The notes beneath the pieces are model-generated. The model was not told the origin of the DNA. It saw only the letters and a list, made by a program, of their open reading frames with translations, and searched no databases. 64,000 bases of DNA from Collinsella sp. (lineage in GTDB: Bacteria; Actinomycetota; Coriobacteriia; Coriobacteriales; Coriobacteriaceae), in NCBI GenBank assembly GCA_031295385.1, contig JAUMOL010000011.1, positions 1-64,000 of the forward strand. Reading direction: 5' to 3'. Position numbers and translations under genes: made by a program. Below, in pieces: positions 52,378 to 62,348 of this stretch; the first letter of the stretch is position 1, and the number at the start of each line of letters is the position of its first letter.

Positions 52378-54690
52378 ATGGCTGGTAATCACTTTAAGGG
52401 CAGCGATAGCGGCCGCCCTGCAGTTCCGCCGCGTCCGAACGGGGCTGGTAAGGCCGGCACGCCGGGCGGCGCTGGACAGGGCGGTTCCGGTAAGCGCGTG
52501 TCCCCGGGCGAGACGGCGATGTTTACCGCTCTGTACGAGCAGTCTCAAAAGGCAAAAAAGACCGGCCGTGCAAGAGGGAATGTCTTTGCGGACGGTGCAA
52601 CCTCCGCGTCGCAGCCGAGTGGGGCTCCTTCGGTACCTGCGAACAACGCAGGTGCTGCCAACGCTGCGAATGGCGCCGGCAACGTTAATGCCGGCAAGGC
52701 CGCCAACAATACTCCCTCTGCCGGTGGCGCGGGGCTTACGGGTAACCTTGGCACGATTTACACCGGCGCCTCCGAGACTGGCACGTTCGCCCGCCTGGAT
52801 GATAGCGGTGCCGAGTTTGCGGGCTCGGGTTCCAAGGAAGATTATTACGATTTTGGTTTGAACTACGGTAGCGACGCTTCGTCGAGTTCGACCTCTGACG
52901 GTCTGGTCCGTCATCGCCATCGCAAGGGCGAGCGCAAAAAGCGTCACACCGGCGCCATTATTGCCGCTGTGGTCGCGGTGCTTCTCGTTGCGCTTGGCGC
53001 AAGCGGCTTTATGCTGCTTAACTCGGCAAAGACCGTAAAGAGTGAAGCGAAGGAGGCTGTCGAGATCGTCGGTGGCCTTAAGGACAAGGTCACGTCGGGC
53101 GATTTTTCGACGCTGCCTGACGACGCGAAGAAGATCGATGAGCTCTGCAACAGCATGAAGGCGGAGACCTCGAGCCCGCTGTGGACGGCGGCTTCGTTTA
53201 TCCCGGTGTATGGCAGTGACATCAACGCAGCCCGCACCATGATTGATGCCCTGTCCGATGTCTCGAGCAACGCGCTGGTTCCCATGGCCGATAACCTCTC
53301 GCAGGCCACGCCCGGCAAGCTGTTCCAGGACGGCATGATTAACGTGTCCGCGCTGCAGGCGGTCGCCGATTCGCTTTCCAGCAGCTCGAAGGTGTTCAAG
53401 AGCGCCAACGAGAAGGTTCAGGGCATTGGCGATACTCATATTTCCCAGGTGACCGAGCTGGTCGATAAGGCCAAGGACGGCTTTGCCACCCTCAACGGCG
53501 CGGTTGACGCGGCGGAGAAGGTTGCCCCCGTCCTTCCCCAGATGCTCGGCGCCAACGGCCAGACGCGCAACTACCTTGTGTACGCCATGAACAACGTCGA
53601 GATTCGTGCCTGCGGCGGCTTTGGCGGTTCGCAGGGCCTGATTTCGGTCACCGACGGCCAGATGTCGATTGGCGAGTTTGTTCCCCGCATTGGACTCAGC
53701 GAGGATGAGGCAGTCGAGAGCGTCGACGAAGAGGATGAGGCGCTGTTCGGCAACCACAGCAACCTGTACAACTCGGGCAATACCTATTCGCCTGATTGGC
53801 CCCGCAACTCGCAGCGTGTCGCCGCGCTGTGGAAGTCCCAGTATGGGCAGGACGTTGATGGCGTCGTCGGCATCGATCCGGTGTTCTTGCAGTACCTGCT
53901 GGGCCTTGTCGGTAATGTCTCGCTGCCTGATGGTACGGTCGTCGACGGCACCAACGCGGCGAAGGTTCTCATGCACGATGTGTATTGGAACTATCCGGTC
54001 GAGGAATCGGACGGCATCTTTGCGGCTGTTGCCAGCGCCGCCTTCGACAAGATTCTCGGTGGCATCGGTGACGTCGACGTTACAAAGCTTGTCGGTGCAT
54101 TCGAGCGCGGTGCCGAAGAGGGCCGTCTGATTGCTTGGATGAGAAACGATGATGAGCAGAATGCCATCAAAGAGACAGGCATTGACGCTTCGCTGCCCGA
54201 TCCGGATGATCCGAGTGCCGATCCCGTTGCCGGCGTTTACTTTAACAACCTGAGCTTCTCCAAGCTCGACTGGTATCTGAACGCCGACACTCAGATTGGT
54301 CAGGGCATCAAGAACGGTGACGGCACGTGCTCCTATCGCATCACCGTTACCCTGACGAACATCATGACGCAGGAGGAGGCTGGCAAGCTGCCCGACTACG
54401 TTGCGGCGAGCGCACCCGATGCCGCGCGTGACGACGAGCGTCTGAATGTCTCGTTGTTTGCCCCGACGGGTGGCAACATCAGTGACCTTACGGTTGAGGG
54501 TACCCAGTTTGGTCTTGGTGCCGCTACGTGGCATGGAATCCCCTTCTATTCGGGCACCGTTGACCTGCATGCTGGCGAGACGACGACGATCACGTATACG
54601 CTGACCACGTCGGCCGAGGCGGGGGACAAGCCGCTTACGCTGCGTCAGACTCCTACATGCCAGGCGGCTCGCGACAGCGCGTCGGCGTAG
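52378..54690 (+). CDS. DUF4012 envelope protein
   Basis: The 770-residue protein has a low-complexity Gly/Ala/Asn N-terminus (residues 1-170), one membrane helix (near 200-222) and a large extracellular DUF4012 domain. RNYLVYAMNNVEIRACGGFG and a NSQRVAALW segment are typical. Function is unknown; in Gram-positives it is often near cell-envelope genes, and here glmM follows. I start at 52378, seven bases after GCGAGGA. Confidence 0.85.
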   Translation: MAGNHFKGSDSGRPAVPPRPNGAGKAGTPGGAGQGGSGKRVSPGETAMFTALYEQSQKAKKTGRARGNVFADGATSASQPSGAPSVPANNAGAANAANGAGNVNAGKAANNTPSAGGAGLTGNLGTIYTGASETGTFARLDDSGAEFAGSGSKEDYYDFGLNYGSDASSSSTSDGLVRHRHRKGERKKRHTGAIIAAVVAVLLVALGASGFMLLNSAKTVKSEAKEAVEIVGGLKDKVTSGDFSTLPDDAKKIDELCNSMKAETSSPLWTAASFIPVYGSDINAARTMIDALSDVSSNALVPMADNLSQATPGKLFQDGMINVSALQAVADSLSSSSKVFKSANEKVQGIGDTHISQVTELVDKAKDGFATLNGAVDAAEKVAPVLPQMLGANGQTRNYLVYAMNNVEIRACGGFGGSQGLISVTDGQMSIGEFVPRIGLSEDEAVESVDEEDEALFGNHSNLYNSGNTYSPDWPRNSQRVAALWKSQYGQDVDGVVGIDPVFLQYLLGLVGNVSLPDGTVVDGTNAAKVLMHDVYWNYPVEESDGIFAAVASAAFDKILGGIGDVDVTKLVGAFERGAEEGRLIAWMRNDDEQNAIKETGIDASLPDPDDPSADPVAGVYFNNLSFSKLDWYLNADTQIGQGIKNGDGTCSYRITVTLTNIMTQEEAGKLPDYVAASAPDAARDDERLNVSLFAPTGGNISDLTVEGTQFGLGAATWHGIPFYSGTVDLHAGETTTITYTLTTSAEAGDKPLTLRQTPTCQAARDSASA

Positions 54691-54727
54691 GGTTTTTCTG
54701 GTAGCGCAGATAATCGAGTATCATTTT

Positions 54728-54760
54728 GGGGCGGACAGGCAATCTGTCCGCCCCTATTTT
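54728..54760 (+). terminator. Terminator between DUF4012 and glmM
   Basis: Perfect arms ggggcggacag and ctgtccgcccc precede TATTTTGT. Confidence 0.88.
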
Positions 54761-54773
54761 GTAAGGAGAGCGC

Positions 54774-56105
54774 ATGAAGTACTTTGGCACCGACGGATTT
54801 CGCGGCGAGGCCAACGTTGGGCTGACGGTAGAGCACGCTTATAAGATCGGCCGCTTTGTGGGCTGGTATTACGGCGCCAACCGCGAGCGCAAGGCACGCG
54901 TGATCGTGGGCAAGGACACGCGTCGCTCGAGCTACATGTTCGAGGCGGCGCTGGTGAGTGGCCTGGTCGCGAGCGGTGCGGACGCATATATGCTGCACGT
55001 GATCCCGACGCCGGGCGTGGCGCATCAGACCGTGGAGGGCTGCTTCGATTGCGGCATCATGATTAGCGCGAGCCACAACCCGTTTTGCGATAACGGCATC
55101 AAGCTCGTCAACAGCGACGGCTTCAAAATGGACGAGGACGTGCTGGAACTCATCGAGGATTACATCGATGGCAAGGGCGAGGTGCCGCTGGCCACGGGCA
55201 ACCAGATCGGTGCCACGGTGGACTATATGCAGGGCCGCAACCGCTATATTGCCTCGCTCATCGCGAGCGCGAACTTTTCGCTGCAGGGCGTCAAGATCGG
55301 CTTGGACTGCGCCAACGGCTCGGCGTCCTCGGTGGCCAAGCCGGTGTTCGACGCGCTGGGCGCCGATGTGCGCGTGATCAACGCCGCGCCCGACGGATTT
55401 AACATCAATGTGGACTGTGGCTCCACGCATATGGAGCGCCTACAGCGCCACGTAGTGGAGCAGGGCCTGGACGTGGGCTTTGCCTACGACGGCGATGCCG
55501 ACCGCTGCCTGGCCGTGGACGAGCGCGGCCGTGTGGTCGACGGCGATCAGATCCTGTACGTGTGCGGCGTGTACCTGAACAAGCACGGTCGCCTTTCGGG
55601 CGGTACCGTGGTGCCGACGATCGCCAGCAACTTTGGCCTGGTCAAGTCGCTGGAGCTTGCCGGTCTGAGTGCCGTGACCAGCGGCGTGGGCGACCGTCAC
55701 GTGTATGCCAAGATGCGCGAGGGCGGCTACAGCCTGGGCGGCGAGCAGACGGGCCACACGATCTTTGGCGATATCGAGCGCACGGGCGACGGCATTATGA
55801 CCTCGCTGCGCGTGATGGAAGTGATTCGCGCCGAGCGCGAGACACTCTCGCAGCTCACGGCTCCGTGCAAGCTGCTGCCGCAAGCGCAGGTTGCCGTGCG
55901 CGTGGCCGATAAGGACGCTGCGCTTGAGAACATGGGCGTGCAGAACGCGATCGCCGAGGCCGAGGCCGCGCTGGCGGGCGAGGGCCGCGTGCTCGTGCGC
56001 AAGAGCGGAACCGAGTCGGTGATCCGCGTGCTGGCCGAGGCTCCGGACCAAGCCGCCGCCGACGCCGCCATGAAGCGCATCGCCGCCGCACTCGAAGCTC
56101 TGTAG
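54774..56105 (+). CDS. glmM: Phosphoglucosamine mutase GlmM
   Basis: The 443-residue enzyme interconverts glucosamine 6- and 1-phosphate for peptidoglycan. Motifs: FGTDGFRG at the N-terminus, the phosphoserine in ISASHNPF (near residue 100), the metal loop DGDADR (near 240) and RKSGTESVIRV near the end. Length is standard. AAGGAG precedes the ATG. Only two bases separate its stop codon from the 5' hairpin of RNA copy B. Confidence 0.95.
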   Translation: MKYFGTDGFRGEANVGLTVEHAYKIGRFVGWYYGANRERKARVIVGKDTRRSSYMFEAALVSGLVASGADAYMLHVIPTPGVAHQTVEGCFDCGIMISASHNPFCDNGIKLVNSDGFKMDEDVLELIEDYIDGKGEVPLATGNQIGATVDYMQGRNRYIASLIASANFSLQGVKIGLDCANGSASSVAKPVFDALGADVRVINAAPDGFNINVDCGSTHMERLQRHVVEQGLDVGFAYDGDADRCLAVDERGRVVDGDQILYVCGVYLNKHGRLSGGTVVPTIASNFGLVKSLELAGLSAVTSGVGDRHVYAKMREGGYSLGGEQTGHTIFGDIERTGDGIMTSLRVMEVIRAERETLSQLTAPCKLLPQAQVAVRVADKDAALENMGVQNAIAEAEAALAGEGRVLVRKSGTESVIRVLAEAPDQAAADAAMKRIAAALEAL

Positions 56106-56106
56106 C

Positions 56107-56272
56107 TACGCGGTTTTACCAAACCGCGTAACTGCTCGACGCTGCAAACGGCCCCAAGCGGCAACCTGACGTTCAATTTCAAGGGTGCGACCAGAAGGTC
56201 AGCGCCCTTTCATTTCACGTCACCTTGCTCGCTTAGGGTCGTTTTCGCTGACGTTGCCAAGACATTAGCGTC
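56107..56272 (+). ncRNA. Candidate structured RNA with pseudoknot, copy B
   Basis: Same layout as 26087-26251: 5' hairpin tacgcggttt/aaaccgcgta; closing stem gacgct (56138) with agcgtc (56267); long stem aaacggccccaagcg (56146) with cgcttagggtcgttt (56230); pseudoknot ggcaac (56160) with gttgcc (56253); stem gacgt (56168) with acgtc (56217); hairpin aagggtgcgacc-agaa-ggtcagcgcccttt (56181-56210). Unpaired CACCTTGCT is conserved between copies. It lies downstream of glmM. Confidence 0.75.
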
Positions 56273-56356
56273 AACGAACTAGTCATTGGGTGAAAAAAGG
56301 GGACGCTGCGGATTGGTTCCGCGGCGTCCCCTTTGCGTTGGCGTGTCGGTTATGCC

Positions 56357-57940
56357 TTACAGCTCGTAGAGCGTGGTGAACTTGTCCTGCAGGTAGCTGC
56401 AGTAGTAGCGGGCATCGAACGCCATGCCGCAGGCGCCCTTGATGAGTTCCGGCGCGTCCTTGGCGCGGCCCCACTGCCAAATGTGCTCGCCCAGCCAGGC
56501 ACGGACGGGCGCCAGATCGCCGCTCGCGCAGGCACCGGTAAGGTCGACGCCATCGCGGCACATGGCCGGCACGAACATGGCGTCGTAGGCGCTGCCCAGC
56601 GCATAGGTGGGGAAGTAGCCAAATGAGCCACCGCTCCAGTGCGTATCCTGCAGGCAGCCGCGCGTGTCGTCGGGAACGGGAATGCCCAGGTACTCGTCCA
56701 TAAAGCGATTCCAAAGCGCGGGGATGTCCTTGGCCGTGGCCTCGCCGGCAAACAGCATGCGCTCGATCTCGTAGCGCACCATAACGTGCAGCGGATAGGT
56801 GAGCTCGTCCGCCTCGGTGCGGATCAACGACGGCTGCGCGATGTTCACGGCGCGGTAGAGCGTGTCCTCGTCCACGCTGCCATAGACCTCGGGCGCGTGA
56901 CGACGCAGCACCTCGAGCAGCGGACCCATAAAGGCGCGGCTGCGACCCACGGTGTTCTCGAAAAAGCGGCTCTGGCTCTCGTGGATGCCCATGGAAGTGC
57001 CGCCCTCCAGGCAGGTGCGCGCATAGGCAGGATTGACGCCCAGCTCGTACATGGCGTGTCCCGCCTCGTGGATGATGCTGTAGACGTTGGAGATGCAGTC
57101 GTCCTCGTAGATGTGCGTGGCGATGCGCGCGTCACCCACGGCAAAGCCCTCGCTAAACGGGTGCTCGGTAAAGGCAAGCGTGGTGTCGTCCAGGTCCAGG
57201 CCGACGAGCTTCATAAGGTCGAAGCTCATGGCGCGCTGGGCGGCCTCGGGCACGCGGGCGTGCAAAAAGTCGGCATCGGGCTGCTGGCCGCGCTCGCCGA
57301 TGGCGTGCACGAGCGGCACGACGGTGGCTTTGACCTCGTCGCAAAACGCGTCGAAGCTCTCGGTGGAAAGGCCGCGCTCGTACTGGTCGAGCCAAACATC
57401 GTATGGGTCGCGCTTGGGGTCCATGAGCTCGGCCTGATGCTTAAGTTGGGCGACGATTCTATCCACATAGGGCTCAAAGCTCGCCCAGTCGTTGGCCGTC
57501 TTGGCCTTGTGCCACACGGCGTCGGCCTCGCAGGTGAGCCTGGTCCAGGCCTCGGCCTCCTCGGTAGGAATAACGCTTGCCTCGCGTTGATCGCGGCCGA
57601 GCACGCGGATCTCGTCGAGCAACTGCGGGTCGTCTACGTGTCCGCCTGCAACCGTCTCGCGCGCTAACGAGCGTACGAGCTCAACGGACTTCTCGCTGGT
57701 CAGTAGCTTGTGATGCTCGCCGGCAAGCGTGCCCATGGCGTCGGCACGGGCGGCAGCACCGTTGGCAGGAGCAATCGTCGCTCCATCGAACTCGGCAATC
57801 TTGAGCAGGTACTCGCGAGTCCACAGCTTGCCCTCGAGCTTGCGGAATTTTTTGACGGCCTTATCGACTTTAGCGGCCTTGACGCCCTTGGCAGCCTTTG
57901 CCACGGCGGCCTGGGCCTTCTTATCGAGTTTCTTTCCCAT
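56357..57940 (-). CDS. M32-family carboxypeptidase (carboxypeptidase Taq type)
   Basis: The 527-residue metallopeptidase has HEAGH at residues 291-295 in SIIHEAGHAMYELG, then IHESQSRFFENTVGRS with further catalytic residues. It trims C-terminal residues from peptides. About 40 Lys-rich residues at the N-terminus are unusual for the family. AAGGAT precedes the ATG. Divergent from pheS. Confidence 0.93.
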   Translation of the reverse strand: MGKKLDKKAQAAVAKAAKGVKAAKVDKAVKKFRKLEGKLWTREYLLKIAEFDGATIAPANGAAARADAMGTLAGEHHKLLTSEKSVELVRSLARETVAGGHVDDPQLLDEIRVLGRDQREASVIPTEEAEAWTRLTCEADAVWHKAKTANDWASFEPYVDRIVAQLKHQAELMDPKRDPYDVWLDQYERGLSTESFDAFCDEVKATVVPLVHAIGERGQQPDADFLHARVPEAAQRAMSFDLMKLVGLDLDDTTLAFTEHPFSEGFAVGDARIATHIYEDDCISNVYSIIHEAGHAMYELGVNPAYARTCLEGGTSMGIHESQSRFFENTVGRSRAFMGPLLEVLRRHAPEVYGSVDEDTLYRAVNIAQPSLIRTEADELTYPLHVMVRYEIERMLFAGEATAKDIPALWNRFMDEYLGIPVPDDTRGCLQDTHWSGGSFGYFPTYALGSAYDAMFVPAMCRDGVDLTGACASGDLAPVRAWLGEHIWQWGRAKDAPELIKGACGMAFDARYYCSYLQDKFTTLYEL

Positions 57941-58065
57941 ACCGTATCCTTAATCTCGCAGGCCGAGCGCCTCGGGTGGGCGCGCGGCCAGTTTGCACAG
58001 CTACCTGCCTTGTACCCAGCGCGAACAAAACGGAACGCGGCGATGCGCTCGCAGAATGTGTTATC

Positions 58066-58360
58066 CTATAGCCCAATGCGTTGACGGAGAGGGTTTTGCC
58101 CGTCGCGTCGCCGGCAAGAGAGGGAAGGTCATGGGCTGCAAGCCTTCCTGCGGTGGCAAGGGCCAAGCGTTCACTCCCGAGCAGCAACCTCAACGGGCAC
58201 GCGGCCAGCGGCGGCAAAGCCCCAGTAGGGAAGTCGTGAGCCTCGCGACAAGGGGCAAAGAGTGGGCGCGGCGGGCCAGACATCCGCCGGGTCAAACAAG
58301 GTGGTACCGCGGAATTCAACCGTCCTTGGGCAATGCACATGCCCGAGGGCGGTTTTTTGT
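58066..58360 (+). ncRNA. T-box riboswitch of the pheST operon
   Basis: The T-box sequence AGGTGGTACCGCGG lies at 58299-58312. A terminator follows: aaccgtccttgggca (58318) with tgcccgagggcggtt (58339) then Ts. Uncharged tRNA-Phe should favour the antiterminator. A TTC at 58170 could be the specifier, but I could not fold stem I with certainty. 57941-58065 holds nothing I can assign beyond a TATCCT-like box near 58061. Confidence 0.88.
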
Positions 58361-58444
58361 TACCGAACCGGGCCGCGTTTTCGCAACGTCAGACGGCGGC
58401 AGCCGCCTCGGCAAGCGGGGAACGCGAGAGACGAAAGGGAAGAC

Positions 58445-59521
58445 ATGAGTCTGATTGATGATCTGGTCAAACTCGAGGAAGAGGCCAAGGAGCTCGTCAC
58501 TAGCGCCGACGACGCCGCCAAGCTCGAGGCTGCGCGCGTTGAGCTGCTCGGTCGCAAGGGCCGTATCACCGGCCTGATGCGCATGATGGGCAAGCTCGCC
58601 CCCGAGGATCGTCCCATGATGGGCAAACGCGCCAACGAGATGCGCCAGCTGATCGAGGGCATGCTCGACGAGCGCACCACCGAGATGAAGGCCGCCGCCC
58701 TCAAGCACGCACTCGAGCACGAGGCCGTCGACATCACGCTGCCGGGCATCCGTCCGCAGATCGGTCACCAGCACCTGATCAAGCAGATCATCGAGGAGGC
58801 CGAGGACATCTTCTGCGGCATCGGCTACACCGTCGAGTCCGGCCCCATGGTCGATACCTCCTACTACAACTTCACCGCGCTCAACGCGCCCATGGATCAC
58901 CCGAGCCGCTCGGCTCGCGACACGTTCTATGTGGTCGACAACAACCCCGGTAGCGTCGCGCACCCCGAGGCTCACGCCCACGGCGAGTCCGACGTGCTGC
59001 TGCGCACCCAGACCTCGGGCGTGCAGATCCACACCATGGAGTCGCAAAAGCCGCCCATCTACATGATCTGCCCGGGCACCGTCTATCGTCCCGACACGGC
59101 CGACGCCTGCCACCTGCCGCAGTTCAACCAGATTGAGGGCCTGGTCGTCGACGAGGGTATCACCTTTGGCGATCTTAAGGGCACGCTCGACTACTTTGTT
59201 AAGTGCATGTTTGGTGAGGATCGCAAGACGCGCTATCGCCCACACTTCTTCCCCTTCACCGAGCCTTCCTGCGAGGTGGACGTGAGCTGCCACGTCTGCG
59301 GCGGCAAGGGCTGCAACTTCTGCAAGCACAGCGGCTGGATCGAGATTCTGGGCTGCGGCATGGTCGACCCCAACGTCCTGATCAACTGTGGCATCGACCC
59401 CGAGAAGTACACCGGCTTCGCCTTTGGTATTGGCGCCGAGCGCGTCGCGGCACTGCGCTACGACCTGCCCGACCTCAGAACTCTCATGACGGGTGATATG
59501 CGCTTCTTGAATCAGTTCTAG
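58445..59521 (+). CDS. pheS: Phenylalanyl-tRNA synthetase alpha subunit
   Basis: The 358-residue class II synthetase subunit has an N-terminal coiled coil, motif 2 region TSGVQIHTMESQKPPIYMI and motif 3 GFAFGIGAERVAAL. A four-Cys knuckle CHVCGGKGCNFCKHSGW is present. I start at 58445 behind AAAGGGA; a longer frame upstream covers the T-box and is not coding. It pairs with pheT. Confidence 0.96.
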   Translation: MSLIDDLVKLEEEAKELVTSADDAAKLEAARVELLGRKGRITGLMRMMGKLAPEDRPMMGKRANEMRQLIEGMLDERTTEMKAAALKHALEHEAVDITLPGIRPQIGHQHLIKQIIEEAEDIFCGIGYTVESGPMVDTSYYNFTALNAPMDHPSRSARDTFYVVDNNPGSVAHPEAHAHGESDVLLRTQTSGVQIHTMESQKPPIYMICPGTVYRPDTADACHLPQFNQIEGLVVDEGITFGDLKGTLDYFVKCMFGEDRKTRYRPHFFPFTEPSCEVDVSCHVCGGKGCNFCKHSGWIEILGCGMVDPNVLINCGIDPEKYTGFAFGIGAERVAALRYDLPDLRTLMTGDMRFLNQF

Positions 59522-59705
59522 GCTGCGGCCTGCCCAAGCACGGCACCTCGGCGCTCATTCGTCGCTTGCGTACCAAAGTACGCGGCGCTCCTCTTTCGGG
59601 CCGATCTGCCGCACTTGGACAACCCTCGCTTTGTAAGGAATGTTCACAAAGTTGAAGTTTCCACCTGCATCTCTTCGCAGGCTTTCAGTATGAAAGGAGA
59701 GCTAG

Positions 59706-62159
59706 ATGCGTGTTTCTTACGACTGGCTCAAGACCATGATCGATATTCCGGAGGATCCCAAGACCCTTTCGGACGAATATATCCGTACCGGCACCGAGGT
59801 CGAGGCGATTGACACCGTGGGCGAGTCCTTCGACCACGTGGTGACTGCCAAGGTGCTCACCAAGACCCCACACCCCGATAGCGACCACATGTATGTGTGC
59901 TCGGTCGACGTGGGCGACAAGAACCTCGACCCCGACGGCAATCCCGCTCCGCTGCAGATCGTCTGCGGCGCGCAGAACTTCGAGGCCGGCGACCACATCG
60001 TCACGGCCATGATCGGCGCCGTGCTTCCCGGCGACGTCAAGATCAAGAAGAGCAAGCTTCGCGGCGTCGTGTCCATGGGCATGAACTGCTCCGCGCGCGA
60101 GCTCGGCCTGGGCGGCGACCACTCCGGCATTATGATCCTGCCCGAGGATACGCCCTGCGGCATGCCGTTTGCCGAGTACGTGGGCTCGAGTGATACCGTG
60201 CTCGACTGCGAGATCACGCCCAACCGCCCCGACTGCCTGTCCATGATCGGCATGGCCCGCGAGACCGGTGCCATCTTCGACCGCGATTTCCACGTTGAGC
60301 TGCCCGCTATCAAGGCGGAGACCGGCCGCGCGACCGACGACGAGCTTTCCGTCGAGATTGCCGATGAGGGCCTGTGCGACCGCTACGTCGCCCGCATCGT
60401 GCGCAACGTGAAGGTCGGCCCGTCGCCCGACTGGATGGTCAAGCGCCTTAACGCCCTGGGCGTGCGCCCGCACAACAATATCGTCGACATCACCAACTAT
60501 GTGATGATGCTCACCGGTCAGCCGCTGCACGCCTTTGACCTGGACACCTTTGCCGAGCGCGATGGCAGGCGCCGCGTGGTGGTTCGCGCCGCCCAGCAGG
60601 ACGAGAAGTTCACGACGCTCGACGGCGAGGAGCGTGTGCTCGATGCCGGCATGGGCCTCATCACCGACGGCGAGCGCCCTGTGGCGTTGGCCGGCGTTAT
60701 GGGCGGCATGGATTCCGAGATCGAGGACGATACCGTCGATGTGATGGTCGAGAGCGCCTGCTTCAACGCCGGTCGCACCTCGCACACCAGCCGCGATCTG
60801 TCGCTGATCTCCGACGCCTCCATTCGCTTTGAGCGCCAGGTTGACGAGACCGGCTGCGTGGATGTTGCCGACATTGCCTGCGCGCTGATTGAGGAGATCG
60901 CCGGCGGCGAGGTCGCCCCCGGCTATGTGGACGTGTTCCCCGTGCCCAAGACCATCGACAGCATCAAGCTGCGCCTGGCCCGCGTGCACGCCATCTGCGG
61001 TGCCGACATCGAGTCCGACTTTATCGAGCGCTCGCTCACCCGCCTGGGCTGCACCGTCGAGCGCGACGGCGAAGACTTTATGGTTACCCCGCCGAGCTTC
61101 CGCCCCGACCTGCCGCGCGAGATCGATCTGATTGAGGAGGTCCTGCGCCTGTGGGGCATGGGCCGCGTGACGGCGACCATCCCGGCTGCCAAGAACCACA
61201 TTGGCGGCCTGACCCGCGAGCAGAAGCTCACCCGTAAGGTCGGCGAGATCCTGCGCGCCTGCGGCCTCAACGAGACCACGACTTTCGGCTTTGCCGCCCC
61301 GGGTGACCTGGAGAAGATCGGTATGCCCACCGAGGGCCGCGGTTGCCCCGTGGTGCTCATGAACCCGCTGGTGGCCGAGCAGACCGAGATGCGCCGCTCG
61401 CTGCTGCCGGGTCTGCTGCAGTCTGTGGCCTACAACGAGGCCCACGGTACGCCCAACGTGCATCTGTACGAGGTCGGCAGCCTGTTCCACGGTCGCGAGA
61501 ACGCCAGTCTGCCCAAGGAGACCAAGTCCGTGGCGGGCGTGCTTTCGGGCCAGTGGAGCGAGCAGTCTTGGACCATGAAGTACCGTAAGCTGCGTTTCTT
61601 CTTTGGCAAGGGCATCGTCGAGGAGCTGCTCGCCCAGCTGCGCATCGAGAAGGTTCGCTTCCGTCCCGTCGAGGGCGAGGGCTATGCCTTCCTGCAGCCG
61701 GGTCGTGCGGCCGAGGTTCTGTCCGGCGGCACCGTGCTGGGCTGGGTTGGCGAGATCCACCCCAAGGCGCGCGAGGCCATGGGCATCGACGAGGTCGTCG
61801 TTGCCTTTGAGCTCGACTTGGACAAGCTGATCAAGGGCGCCCGCAACCAGGAGAACTACCGCGAGTTCTCGCAGTACCCGGCCGTTGAGCACGACCTTGC
61901 TATCGTGGTCGACAACACTGTGACCTGCGAGGATCTTGAGCGTCGTATTACGAGTGCCGGCGGCAAGCTGCTCGAGGGCGTGCGCCTGTTCGACGTCTAC
62001 CGCGATCCCATCCGTATCGGTGCGGGCAAGAAGTCCATGGCCTTTGCGCTTACGTATCGCTCCGACGACCACACGCTCACCAGCGAAGAGGTCGAAAAAG
62101 CGCACCAGAAGATCGTCACCAAGGTGTGCAAGGGCGTAAACGGCGAGGTCCGCGGCTAG
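59706..62159 (+). CDS. pheT: Phenylalanyl-tRNA synthetase beta subunit
   Basis: The 817-residue subunit has an N-terminal tRNA-binding domain (about residues 40-155), B3/B4 editing domain, B5 domain and a C-terminal ferredoxin-fold anticodon-binding domain (about 720-817). The end EEVEKAHQKIVTKV is typical. GGAGAG precedes the ATG. It follows pheS by 184 bases, a wider gap than usual, with nothing I can assign in it. Confidence 0.96.
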   Translation: MRVSYDWLKTMIDIPEDPKTLSDEYIRTGTEVEAIDTVGESFDHVVTAKVLTKTPHPDSDHMYVCSVDVGDKNLDPDGNPAPLQIVCGAQNFEAGDHIVTAMIGAVLPGDVKIKKSKLRGVVSMGMNCSARELGLGGDHSGIMILPEDTPCGMPFAEYVGSSDTVLDCEITPNRPDCLSMIGMARETGAIFDRDFHVELPAIKAETGRATDDELSVEIADEGLCDRYVARIVRNVKVGPSPDWMVKRLNALGVRPHNNIVDITNYVMMLTGQPLHAFDLDTFAERDGRRRVVVRAAQQDEKFTTLDGEERVLDAGMGLITDGERPVALAGVMGGMDSEIEDDTVDVMVESACFNAGRTSHTSRDLSLISDASIRFERQVDETGCVDVADIACALIEEIAGGEVAPGYVDVFPVPKTIDSIKLRLARVHAICGADIESDFIERSLTRLGCTVERDGEDFMVTPPSFRPDLPREIDLIEEVLRLWGMGRVTATIPAAKNHIGGLTREQKLTRKVGEILRACGLNETTTFGFAAPGDLEKIGMPTEGRGCPVVLMNPLVAEQTEMRRSLLPGLLQSVAYNEAHGTPNVHLYEVGSLFHGRENASLPKETKSVAGVLSGQWSEQSWTMKYRKLRFFFGKGIVEELLAQLRIEKVRFRPVEGEGYAFLQPGRAAEVLSGGTVLGWVGEIHPKAREAMGIDEVVVAFELDLDKLIKGARNQENYREFSQYPAVEHDLAIVVDNTVTCEDLERRITSAGGKLLEGVRLFDVYRDPIRIGAGKKSMAFALTYRSDDHTLTSEEVEKAHQKIVTKVCKGVNGEVRG

Positions 62160-62267
62160 GTCCTGCGCTGGGGTATGGGTCAGCGGTGGCTGCTGCCGAG
62201 TCCTACGTGACTGCTATGCCCGGTATAAGGCACCGTTGAGCCTGCATATATGACACGCGCATTACAT

Positions 62268-62304
62268 AACGGCGTGCTGCTTTGTCGGCAGTGCGCCGTT
62301 TTGC
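62268..62304 (+). terminator. Terminator after pheT
   Basis: Arms aacggcgtgctgc and gcagtgcgccgtt pair with two wobbles and precede TTTTG. The right arm overlaps the promoter of the next gene. Confidence 0.65.
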
Positions 62305-62310
62305 TATGAT
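62282..62310 (+). promoter_or_regulatory. Sigma-70-type promoter of the nickel/cobalt transporter
   Basis: TTGTCG (62282-62287), a 17-base spacer and TATGAT (62305-62310). The NikR-like dyad begins ten bases later. Confidence 0.7.
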
Positions 62311-62320
62311 AGCCCGCGTC

Positions 62321-62348
62321 GTGTTACGAATCTGACATTACGTAACAC
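62321..62348. promoter_or_regulatory. NikR-like operator GTGTTAC-N14-GTAACAC
   Basis: GTGTTAC (62321-62327) and GTAACAC (62342-62348) are perfect inverse copies 14 bases apart. This matches one described NikR site class. It overlaps the expected transcription start, as a repressor site would. Confidence 0.7.

Noticed and set aside
59522..59705. Small RNA or second T-box between pheS and pheT
   Set aside because: Only a short hairpin is visible, with no T-box core and no match to the structured RNA found elsewhere.
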